35,701 bases of DNA, taken from NCBI GenBank assembly GCA_902493515.1, contig CABUPE010000024.1, forward strand, positions 1 through 35,701, written 5' to 3'. Positions 1-5,720 of the stretch are shown here, one piece after another. How positions within the stretch are numbered: position 1 is the stretch's first letter; each line of letters starts with the position of its first letter. Source of the DNA: an uncultured Collinsella sp. (lineage in GTDB: Bacteria; Actinomycetota; Coriobacteriia; Coriobacteriales; Coriobacteriaceae). The notes beneath the pieces were generated by a model. The model made no database searches and had not been told where the DNA came from. It was given only the letters and a program-made list of their open reading frames with translations. Position numbers and translations under genes: made by a program.

Positions 1-328
1 CGGCGATGACCAGGATAGCGCCGTGCATCTGAGCAGCACCGGAGATCATGTTCTTGACGTAGTCAGCGTGGCCCGGGCAGTCAACGTGAGCGTAGTGACG
101 GGCAGCAGTCTCGTACTCAACGTGGGAGACGGAGATCGTAATGCCGCGCTCGCGCTCCTCGGGAGCCTTGTCGATGTTCTCGAACGCAGTGAAGTCAGCC
201 TTGCAGCCCTCGGTCTCGGAGAGAACCTTGGTGATGGCAGCGGTCAGCGTGGTCTTGCCGTGGTCGACGTGACCAATGGTGCCGATGTTAACATGCGGCT
301 TAGTGCGCTCAAACTTCTCTTTGGCCAT
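1..328 (-). CDS. tuf: Elongation factor Tu, N-terminal part (cut by window edge)
   Basis: EF-Tu is the GTPase that carries aminoacyl-tRNA to the ribosomal A site. The visible 109 residues begin MAKEKFERTKPHVNIGTIGH and contain the G1 P-loop GHVDHGKT (about residues 19-26), the switch I segment RGITI and the DCPGH G3 motif, all intact. The start is fixed by a strong ribosome binding site (AGAGGAGGG, 4 nt before the ATG). It is the last visible gene of a minus-strand unit tRNA-Tyr, tRNA-Thr, tRNA-Met, tuf, an arrangement resembling the E. coli tRNA-tufB locus. The 3' three quarters lie outside the window, so neither full length nor the presence of a second tuf copy can be judged. Identification is near certain. 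Confidence 0.98.
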   Translation of the reverse strand, partial: MAKEKFERTKPHVNIGTIGHVDHGKTTLTAAITKVLSETEGCKADFTAFENIDKAPEERERGITISVSHVEYETAARHYAHVDCPGHADYVKNMISGAAQMHGAILVIA

Positions 329-382
329 AAAGCCCTCCTCTAAACAGGTCGTCCCCGGACGGGACTTTGCCTTTATACCATA

Positions 383-413
383 GTGGCCTCTCAACATACT
401 ATTGAGAAGCCAC
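383..413 (-). promoter_or_regulatory. Hairpin between tRNA-Met and tuf
   Basis: Arms 383-394 and 402-413 (12 bp, 7-nt loop). On the minus-strand RNA all 12 positions pair, one as a U-G wobble; on the plus strand that position would be a C-A mismatch. This favours a role in the minus-strand transcript. There is no U-tract after it, so it is more likely a processing or leader structure than a terminator. Function is inferred. Confidence 0.5.
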
Positions 414-424
414 CGTGTTACCTA

Positions 425-501
425 TGGTAGCGGTGACTGGATTCGAACCAGTGACGCCACGGGTATGAACCGTGTGCTCTAACCAACTGAGCTACACCGC
501 C
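425..501 (-). tRNA. tRNA-Met (CAT anticodon)
   Basis: Full cloverleaf on the minus strand. The acceptor stem starts GGCGGTG, the anticodon loop is TTCATAC (CAT) within a CACGG/CCGTG stem, the T-loop is TTCGAAT, and the 3' CCA is encoded (complement of 425-427). The first acceptor pair is G-U. The elongator type is favoured because position 1 is paired, unlike the usual unpaired position 1 of bacterial initiators. Second tRNA upstream of tuf is tRNA-Thr, 3 nt away. Confidence 0.95.
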
Positions 502-504
502 GGA

Positions 505-580
505 TGGAGCCTGCAACCAGACTTGAACTGGTGACCTCTTCGTTACCAACGAAGTGCTCTACCGACTGAGCTATACAGGC
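505..580 (-). tRNA. tRNA-Thr (GGT anticodon)
   Basis: Minus-strand cloverleaf of 76 nt with acceptor GCCTGTA, anticodon stem CTTCG/CGAAG around loop TTGGTAA (GGT, reading ACC/ACU), a T-loop TTCAAGT and an encoded CCA. It lies between tRNA-Tyr (10-nt gap) and tRNA-Met (3-nt gap) in one transcription unit. Confidence 0.95.
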
Positions 581-590
581 ACTTGACGGG

Positions 591-672
591 TGGGAGCTAT
601 AGGATTCGAACCTATGTAGGCAGAGCCAACGGGTTTACAGCCCGTCCCCATTAACCACTCGGGCAAACTCCC
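591..672 (-). tRNA. tRNA-Tyr (GTA anticodon)
   Basis: Class II tRNA with a long variable arm. Acceptor GGGAGTT pairs with AGCTCCC, the anticodon stem ACGGG/CCCGT encloses CTGTAAA (GTA), and the T-loop is TTCGAAT. After the discriminator A the genome reads CCC rather than CCA, so the CCA end is probably added or corrected after transcription, unlike the two neighbouring tRNAs, which encode CCA. First gene of the tRNA-tuf unit. Confidence 0.95.
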
Positions 673-734
673 AATCGTTCAAGTATCCGCAGGTCCTTCG
701 GTCTTTTGGACCGCCGCCCCCGCGAACGAAAAAG

Positions 735-764
735 ATAATACGATGCAACCTTGGGGGCTGTCAA
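735..764 (-). promoter_or_regulatory. Promoter of the tRNA-Tyr/Thr/Met-tuf unit
   Basis: On the minus strand a consensus -35 TTGACA (759-764) is followed after 18 nt by -10 TATTAT (735-740). The -10 lies about 60 nt upstream of tRNA-Tyr. This is the strongest sigma-70-like match in the window, as expected for a stable-RNA and EF-Tu transcript. Confidence 0.8.
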
Positions 765-980
765 CGAAAACCTCTAGATACACGGTGCCGGGCGTATCTA
801 TATAGCTGTGACCTGCGGTTTTGTTGAGTTTGGATATGAAGGACGGTGGATTTGGCTACGCTTGTGACATTTCACGAGGGAACACTTTGTCACGGTGGAG
901 TACATCTGCAGCATCGACCTTCGATACCGACCCTCTTGCACTATTACATAGGTCACGATCGTGCTTCCACGGCACGTTCA

Positions 981-1041
981 AGCGTGGATAATCTCCCGCT
1001 TTTAGCGCGGCTCTAAGCCCAAAGCGGAGATTATCCACGCT
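981..1041. repeat. 20-bp inverted repeat downstream of the RpiR gene
   Basis: Arms 981-1002 and 1021-1041 are complementary over about 20 bp (AGCGTGGATAATCTCC / GGAGATTATCCACGCT) with one bulged C and an 18-nt loop. The right arm runs into TTCTCCAGACGGGAGAA, itself a small hairpin at 1044-1060. The sequence TTATCCACGCTC recurs at 5082, beyond the sugar cassette. It lies 3' of the RpiR gene on the minus strand but lacks a U-tract, so a repeat element is more likely than a simple terminator. Confidence 0.75.
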
Positions 1042-1060
1042 CATTCTCCAGACGGGAGAA
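1030..1060 (+). repeat. Left copy of the cassette-flanking direct repeat
   Basis: ATTATCCACGCTC followed by A-TTCTCC and a CGG-containing tail. It matches 5081-5110 in the same orientation over about 30 nt with few mismatches. The two copies bracket the RpiR-GH1-PTS cassette. Confidence 0.65.
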
Positions 1061-1071
1061 CTATAGAGCCG

Positions 1072-1947
1072 CTACTGCTCGGGCCAGACCAAAGTAGACC
1101 CATAGAGCGGCTCCCCCTTGGTGCAGGGGTAGCGACTCAAGTAACACGACGATAGCAAGTCGAAGAAATAGGTCATGGCGTATTTCGAATAAACGCCGAG
1201 TCGGTCAATTCCGTTTCCCGCATTACCAAGACGATATACACGGTCAAAAGACCTCGATTTGTCATCGTTGCTAAACGCAGTAATTAGAATCTTCCTGCCC
1301 GAACGGCAATCAAGATACTCACGCGCCTGGGACGCAAATAGCCCGGAGACCGATACGAGAATTATCAATGACTGCGAAGCGTCTCCCATGTTTTTCAATT
1401 CCGCGACGTTAGCCCCAGCAACTATGCGAACTATCTTGCCCGCATAAAACATTTCCTGCTGAAATCGTACGAGATTGGCGCTCACATTATTGGTGCACCA
1501 GATTTCAACGTTTTTATGGCCATCAATTTCGTCGGCAAGGTGCTTAATAGCGATATCGGACACGCCGCTTTCAACCTCAGCGAACATCTCGATCATGCGA
1601 ACGTCGAGCTCTGCCCTGTACTCCTCGTAGCCAAATTCCTCCTCTCGATGGCTTAAGTCGCTTGGAAAGACTGATTGAGTAAATGATTCTTTCAAATCGC
1701 TAAGAGACTGGTAGCCCAATCGATTGCAGAAACGACGAACAGCGGAACGGGTCACGAATGCATCGCGGGTTATTGTGGCAACATTGATTTCGCTCGAACG
1801 CCTAATGTGAGCGATGAGATATCGAGCGATGGCGGCATCGTTTGACCCAAACTCGCTGTTGATGATGGAGCTAATGCGATTGAGCACATCGAAGTCATTG
1901 ATATTCACGTGATCCCTCTTTCCGCTCTCCTCGAAATCATAGTTCAT
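1072..1947 (-). CDS. RpiR/MurR-family transcriptional regulator (HTH + SIS)
   Basis: Sugar-phosphate-responsive regulator. An N-terminal RpiR-type helix-turn-helix (about residues 25-95, including VTRSAVRRFCNRLGY) precedes a SIS sugar-isomerase domain (about 125-260) that in this family binds a phosphosugar. The protein is 291 aa from the ATG at 1947, but that ATG has no nearby ribosome binding site. A GTG at 1908 (Val14) sits 5 nt after AAGAGGG and may be the real start, giving 278 aa. The gene diverges from the GH1 gene over a short shared region, so it very likely controls the GH1-PTS pair in response to the imported 6-phospho-sugar. Base composition is AT-richer than the housekeeping genes nearby, consistent with acquisition. 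Exact effector and sign of regulation are unknown. Confidence 0.9.
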   Translation of the reverse strand: MNYDFEESGKRDHVNINDFDVLNRISSIINSEFGSNDAAIARYLIAHIRRSSEINVATITRDAFVTRSAVRRFCNRLGYQSLSDLKESFTQSVFPSDLSHREEEFGYEEYRAELDVRMIEMFAEVESGVSDIAIKHLADEIDGHKNVEIWCTNNVSANLVRFQQEMFYAGKIVRIVAGANVAELKNMGDASQSLIILVSVSGLFASQAREYLDCRSGRKILITAFSNDDKSRSFDRVYRLGNAGNGIDRLGVYSKYAMTYFFDLLSSCYLSRYPCTKGEPLYGSTLVWPEQ

Positions 1948-1950
1948 TTA

Positions 1951-1988
1951 TTGAATCAAACAGCTTTGGTCGTTCTCCTATGATTCAA
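1951..1988. promoter_or_regulatory. Candidate RpiR operator in divergent promoter region
   Basis: Perfect 8-bp inverted repeat TTGAATCA (1951-1958) / TGATTCAA (1981-1988), centre-to-centre 30 bp (about three helical turns), between the divergent RpiR and GH1 genes. A TTGACG -35-like hexamer follows at 1994-1999, but no good -10 is seen at 16-18 nt. The role as operator is inferred from position and symmetry. Confidence 0.45.
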
Positions 1989-2059
1989 ATCAGTTGACGT
2001 CATCTTAATCGTAATTCCGCCACACGTATCCACCGTGTTGAATGATGGAAAGGGGATTC

Positions 2060-3478
2060 ATGGGCAACGTGAACAACATCCCGTTTCTCTGGGGTTCCGC
2101 CACGGCGTCTTATCAGTGCGAGGGTGCCTGGAACGAAGACGGCAAAGGCCTTGGCGAGTGGGATTTCTTTAACCACACAAGCAATAAGAACATCAACCAT
2201 GTTGACGGTGATGTATCTTGCGACTTCTACCATCGCTATGAAGAAGATATCCGCATGATGAAAGAAGGCGGACAAAACACCTATCGCTTCTCTCTTTCAT
2301 GGAGTCGAATCATCCCCACGGGTATCGGTGAAGTGAATGAAAAGGGTATCGATTTTTATAATCGGGTCATTGATTGCTGCCTCGAAAATGGCATAGAGCC
2401 CAACGTTACGCTGTTCCATTACGATCTGCCATTCACGCTTGCTTGCAAAGGCGGATGGCTGAACAACGATATGGCAGAGTGGTTCTGCAAATACGCCAAG
2501 ATTTGCTTTGAGCGCTTTGGAGACCGCGTCAAAATCTGGGCTACCGTTAACGAGCCGCATTTCTACAGCTACTGCGTAAACATGTTGGGCAACTATCCCC
2601 CCAATCGATCGCTCGACGTTCAGTCGTACATGCAGTTTCAGTACAACCTGATGCGCGCAAGCGCACTCGCAGTCCGAGCATATCGTCAAATGGGCTACGA
2701 CGGCATCATCGGCGCCGTCCACGATGGCGGCGTTGTCGAACTCGACCCGGCAACCGAGCACCCCGATGACGTATTTCGATACGCAGACTTTTTCGCCAAT
2801 CGCATGATTCTGGCACCAGCACTTCAGGGTCAACTGCCGCCAGAAATGGACGAAATCCTTGAAAAACTTGGCGTCTCGCTCTATCGATCCCCAAATGACG
2901 TAGAAGAATTCAGAGACGGTAAAGTCGATTTTATTGGACTCAACGTGTATTGCCGAGAGTATGTAACCGACTGGCACGGTGGAGAGCTTGCCGTTTCGGC
3001 GAACAATAAGGGCGGTTCGAGCAAAAAGGTCGAAGGAAAATGCATTGCGCCCTTGTTTGAAAGCGCCCGCGACAGCAATGTTCCCCGCAATAAATGGGGC
3101 CGCGAAATACTCCCAAGTTGCATGTATTCAACCATCATGGATGTCCACGAGCGCTATGACGCGCCCCGCATCTTTATTACGGAAAACGGACATGGCGCCT
3201 ATGAGCAACCAGACGCAGACGGAATAATCCACGATGATGACCGCATCGAGCTTCTGGGCCAGTTCATCGAGCACATGATGAGGGCTAAGCGCGACGGCGC
3301 GCGCGTTGAGGGCTACTACCTCTGGTCGACGATGGATCTGTATAGCTGGATCAACGGCTACGAAAAACGATACGGACTTGTCCATATCGACTTCGAGAAC
3401 AATCTGGAGCGCACCCCCAAAAAGAGCTGGTATTGGTACCGAGACCTTATCTCGAAGTATCAGGAGCAGGAAGGTTAG
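2060..3478 (+). CDS. GH1 6-phospho-beta-glycosidase, LacG-like
   Basis: Cytoplasmic family-1 glycosidase expected to split a 6-phosphorylated beta-glycoside delivered by the PTS next door. The ATG at 2060 is preferred over that at 2042 because AAAGGGG lies 4 nt before it; length 472 aa, usual for GH1. Visible are the N-terminal FLWGSATASYQCEGAW segment, the acid/base Glu in TVNEP (residue 165) and the nucleophile Glu in FITENG (residue 375). Near the C-terminus, DLYSWINGYEKRYG places Ser, Lys and Tyr at the spacing (S, +7 K, +9 Y) that binds the 6-phosphate in LacG-type enzymes, with Trp right after the Ser as in 6-phospho-beta-galactosidases. Non-phosphorylated beta-glucosidases have Glu at that Ser. 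Galacto- versus gluco- preference cannot be settled from sequence. The stop is 9 nt before the PTS gene. Confidence 0.93.
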   Translation: MGNVNNIPFLWGSATASYQCEGAWNEDGKGLGEWDFFNHTSNKNINHVDGDVSCDFYHRYEEDIRMMKEGGQNTYRFSLSWSRIIPTGIGEVNEKGIDFYNRVIDCCLENGIEPNVTLFHYDLPFTLACKGGWLNNDMAEWFCKYAKICFERFGDRVKIWATVNEPHFYSYCVNMLGNYPPNRSLDVQSYMQFQYNLMRASALAVRAYRQMGYDGIIGAVHDGGVVELDPATEHPDDVFRYADFFANRMILAPALQGQLPPEMDEILEKLGVSLYRSPNDVEEFRDGKVDFIGLNVYCREYVTDWHGGELAVSANNKGGSSKKVEGKCIAPLFESARDSNVPRNKWGREILPSCMYSTIMDVHERYDAPRIFITENGHGAYEQPDADGIIHDDDRIELLGQFIEHMMRAKRDGARVEGYYLWSTMDLYSWINGYEKRYGLVHIDFENNLERTPKKSWYWYRDLISKYQEQEG

Positions 3479-3487
3479 GAGAAAGAG

Positions 3488-4888
3488 ATGAAATATCAGG
3501 CAATGTCCGAAACAGTCCTAAAGGCTGTTGGCGGCAAAGAGAACATTACATCGGTAACTCATTGTGCGACGCGCCTTCGCATCGACGCACGAGACACCTC
3601 GATCATCGATCTCCAGCTCGCCAAATCGGCTGACCAGGCGCTCGGGGCAGTAGTCAGCGGTGGCCAGCTTCAGGTGATCATCGGCCCCAACGTCACCGAG
3701 GCCTACAACGACTTCCTCGACTTCGCGGGAATCGAAGTCGGCGGTGGCACGGTTGCCGACGATGCCCAAACCGCCAAAGACCTTGCAGAAGGCATTAAAA
3801 GCGGTAACACCGCCATGGGCTTGATTGAGAAATTCGGGAACGTCTCTGCACAGGTATTCATGCCCATCGTCCCGGCGCTCATCGTTGGCGGACTCATTCT
3901 TTCGATCAAGAATCTCCTGGTCAATTATTGTGGATTGAGCACCGATAGCGGAACCGCCCAGGTTCTGCTGGCGATCTTCAGCGCCTCATTTAGCTTCCTG
4001 CCCGTTTACCTCGGCTATCAGCTCGCCGCCGTCATGAAGATGCAGCCTATCATGGGCGCACTGCTGGGCGCAATCATGATTAGCTCGTCTATTAGCGGTG
4101 CTGAGGGTCTCGACTTTCTTGGCATCCCCATCCCGACGAATGACTACTCGAGCACGGTGGTGCCAATCGTACTGGGCGTTGTGTTCATGTACTTTGTTGA
4201 TCGCGGTCTTCAGAAAATCATCCCCGACATTACCAAACTGTTCTTGAAGCCGCTGCTCACCATGTTCATCGTCGTGCCTGTTGAGCTGATTATCCTCGGC
4301 CCCGCCGGCAGCATGATGGGCTACGCGCTGAGTGATGCCGCCACGTGGCTCATGGATAACGTGGCATTTATCGCTACTCCAATCCTTGCAGCCCTTAACC
4401 CCTATTTTGTCATGCTCGGTCTTGATAAGGCCTACATCGCGATCGAAGTTGCGAGCTTGGCGCAGCTCGGCTGGGCGCCCATCATCTTTGGCTTCATCTC
4501 AAACCTCTGCATTGGCGGCACGAGTCTCGCCTTGGCAACTGCAATGAAAGGCAACAAGGAGAAGAGAGGTATGGTCACCACGGTTGCCGTCACCGCACTC
4601 TGTGGCGTAACTGAGCCCGCATTTTACGGCTGCCTCATCGAGCGTCCCCGCCTGCTTGTCGGCACAGCAATCGGCGCCCTCTGCGCGGGACTCCCTGCAG
4701 GCATCTTCGTCCTGAAGGAGTATGTTGCGGGAGCATGCCCCGGTCTTCTTTCTGCGCTGATCTTTATCGCTCCCGATGGATCCATGGGCAACTTCGTACT
4801 GGCGTGCGTTGTCGCCGTCATCGCCATCGTTGTCTCGTTCATCGCTGCACGCGTGATCATCAAGAAGAATCCCAACTATATTGAGTAG
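3488..4888 (+). CDS. PTS permease EIIBC, glucose/beta-glucoside (Bgl/Scr) family
   Basis: Membrane sugar transporter that phosphorylates its substrate during uptake. 466 aa: an N-terminal EIIB domain (about 1-85) with the phosphorylated Cys26 in THCATRLR, a linker, and a hydrophobic EIIC domain (about 105-460) with the conserved GVTEPAFYG signature at 373-381. There is no EIIA domain, here or in a neighbouring gene, so phosphate must come from an EIIA-Glc-type protein elsewhere. GGAG of the ribosome binding site overlaps the spacer after the GH1 stop, so the two genes form an operon. MurP (N-acetylmuramate) is also an A-less EIIBC paired with an RpiR-type regulator, but the adjacent GH1 enzyme argues for a beta-linked disaccharide or aryl glycoside. 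Substrate is unproven. Confidence 0.93.
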   Translation: MKYQAMSETVLKAVGGKENITSVTHCATRLRIDARDTSIIDLQLAKSADQALGAVVSGGQLQVIIGPNVTEAYNDFLDFAGIEVGGGTVADDAQTAKDLAEGIKSGNTAMGLIEKFGNVSAQVFMPIVPALIVGGLILSIKNLLVNYCGLSTDSGTAQVLLAIFSASFSFLPVYLGYQLAAVMKMQPIMGALLGAIMISSSISGAEGLDFLGIPIPTNDYSSTVVPIVLGVVFMYFVDRGLQKIIPDITKLFLKPLLTMFIVVPVELIILGPAGSMMGYALSDAATWLMDNVAFIATPILAALNPYFVMLGLDKAYIAIEVASLAQLGWAPIIFGFISNLCIGGTSLALATAMKGNKEKRGMVTTVAVTALCGVTEPAFYGCLIERPRLLVGTAIGALCAGLPAGIFVLKEYVAGACPGLLSALIFIAPDGSMGNFVLACVVAVIAIVVSFIAARVIIKKNPNYIE

Positions 4889-4989
4889 ATGCCCGCTGCT
4901 TGCATTGGGGACATCCTCGGCAGACCATTAGCAAGAACCCAAGAAGTCCCTTAGGAGCTCGATTAATCCATTCGGATTCCTCAGGCACA

Positions 4990-5030
4990 AACGACCCCGA
5001 TTCCACAATGAAATCGGGGTCGTTGTTTCT
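4990..5030 (+). terminator. Terminator of the GH1-PTS operon
   Basis: 13-bp perfect stem (AACGACCCCGATT / AATCGGGGTCGTT; 4990-5002 and 5012-5024), 9-nt loop, followed by a short T-rich run TGTTTCT. It lies about 100 nt after the PTS stop codon. Confidence 0.85.
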
Positions 5031-5080
5031 AAAGCCTTCGATAGACAATCGGTGTTTACCTTAGCTCCCTATCCAAGTTA

Positions 5081-5145
5081 ATTATCCACGCTCGTTCTCC
5101 GGTCGGAAGATTTTCTTCTCTCGCGTGTCCAGAAATCCACGCTCG
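5081..5145 (+). repeat. Right copy of flanking repeat plus a related half-copy
   Basis: 5081-5110 repeats the 1030-1060 sequence (ATTATCCACGCTC-G-TTCTCC...). About 50 nt further on, ATCCACGCTCG recurs at 5135-5145. The shared core ATCCACGCTC suggests a dispersed intergenic repeat family. The second copy marks the far edge of the lower-GC sugar cassette. Confidence 0.6.
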
Positions 5146-5176
5146 AGCAGAACATCCAGGTCCGCACCCGCCCTTG

Positions 5177-5231
5177 TCTCGATCTGTAACAGCAAGAGGC
5201 CTATTCCGCTTCTACATGTTACAGATCAAGA
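5177..5231. repeat. ATCTGTAACA inverted-repeat module 1
   Basis: Arms GATCTGTAACA (5181-5191) and TGTTACAGATC (5217-5227) are perfectly complementary. Extending to 5177 and 5231 gives 15 bp with one mismatch. The spacer is exactly 25 nt. A second module of the same geometry starts 80 bp later. No gene is associated directly; 4889-5421 is otherwise non-coding. Confidence 0.8.
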
Positions 5232-5256
5232 TATTCCTAAAACACCCTAAGTTTCA

Positions 5257-5311
5257 TCTCAATCTGTAACAGTTAGATGCCAAATATCGGTCTTGGTGTT
5301 ACAGATTTAGA
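5257..5311. repeat. ATCTGTAACA inverted-repeat module 2
   Basis: Arms AATCTGTAACA (5261-5271) and TGTTACAGATT (5297-5307) are perfectly complementary, again separated by 25 nt, and extend to 15 bp with one mismatch. The base after the leading TCTC differs from module 1 (A instead of G) and the partner base in the right arm changes with it (T instead of C), so symmetry is preserved. Spacer sequences are only loosely similar. Confidence 0.8.
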
Positions 5312-5379
5312 CAAACTGGAGGACGAGACAAACCAAAAACGGGATGGGCGCTAACCCGATGGCGCACCACCTAAATAGA

Positions 5380-5414
5380 AACGGGCTCTGTCCCATATAG
5401 AGACAGAGCCCGAA
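5380..5414 (-). terminator. Terminator of tRNA-Thr(TGT)
   Basis: 11-bp perfect stem CGGGCTCTGTC / GACAGAGCCCG (5382-5392 and 5402-5412), 9-nt loop, followed on the minus strand by TTTCTATTT. It ends about 10 nt after the 3' end of the tRNA. Confidence 0.85.
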
Positions 5415-5421
5415 ACTCTCA

Positions 5422-5496
5422 TGGAGCCAGTGACAGGAATCGAACCTGCAACCCACTGATTACAAATCAGTTGCGCTACCGTTGCGCCACACTGGC
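5422..5496 (-). tRNA. tRNA-Thr (TGT anticodon)
   Basis: 75-nt minus-strand cloverleaf: acceptor GCCAGTG/CACTGGC, anticodon stem CTGAT/ATCAG around TTGTAA with TGT (reads ACA), T-loop TTCGATT, encoded CCA (complement of 5422-5424). A single-gene unit with its own promoter and terminator. Confidence 0.95.
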
Positions 5497-5526
5497 ACAC
5501 TTGGCGCTTTCGCGCGAAGCCTGTTA

Positions 5527-5555
5527 AGAATAAAGGAATTACGGACGGGGCGCAA
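5527..5555 (-). promoter_or_regulatory. Promoter of tRNA-Thr(TGT)
   Basis: On the minus strand TTGCGC (-35, 5550-5555), 17-nt spacer, TATTCT (-10, 5527-5532), about 30 nt upstream of the tRNA 5' end. A partial consensus match, supported by position. Confidence 0.5.
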
Positions 5556-5643
5556 CAGGCCACACGGCGTTATACAAATATGCAAAATCCAGCAACAACA
5601 GGTACCAGGCCCGTTCATTTCTGTCGGTTCGCCCTCAATCTCA

Positions 5644-5716
5644 AAACCATTCGTCAGAACGAATAGTTTTAATTACAATTGCTATATATAAAACTATTCG
5701 TTTTGACGAAGGGTTT
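5644..5716. promoter_or_regulatory. Large palindromic operator/promoter of the HTH-HipA-like gene
   Basis: Inverted arms 5644-5670 and 5690-5716 match at 25 of 27 positions, separated by a 19-nt AT-rich core with TATATATA. Each arm holds its own small palindrome: ATTCGT-CAGA-ACGAAT (5649-5664) and ATTCGT-TTTG-ACGAAG (5696-5711), centres 47 bp apart. The right arm ends over the ribosome binding site region (AAGGG, 5709-5713). The layout fits autorepression by the gene's own N-terminal HTH domain; this is inference from position and symmetry. Confidence 0.7.
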
Positions 5717-5720
5717 CGTG

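Larger units (their letters stand above)
765..1071. other. Gene-poor spacer between tRNA-Tyr promoter and the RpiR gene
   Basis: No credible gene. A short hairpin TAGATAC/GTATCTA (775-781/794-800) lies just upstream of the tRNA promoter. A weak 6-bp inverted repeat GTGACA/TGTCAC lies at 864-869/888-893. The main content is the large inverted repeat at 981-1041 and the small TTCTCC/GGAGAA hairpin (1044-1060) listed separately. The only ORF of any length here (856-1044, minus) is made largely of that repeat. Confidence 0.6.

Noticed and set aside
856..1044. 62-aa minus-strand ORF
   Set aside because: Most of it lies in the 981-1041 inverted repeat, and it has no ribosome binding site or recognisable homology.
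5177..5311. CRISPR array
   Set aside because: Only two modules, arms inverted rather than direct repeats, spacers of 25 nt lie within the palindromes, and no cas genes are in the window.
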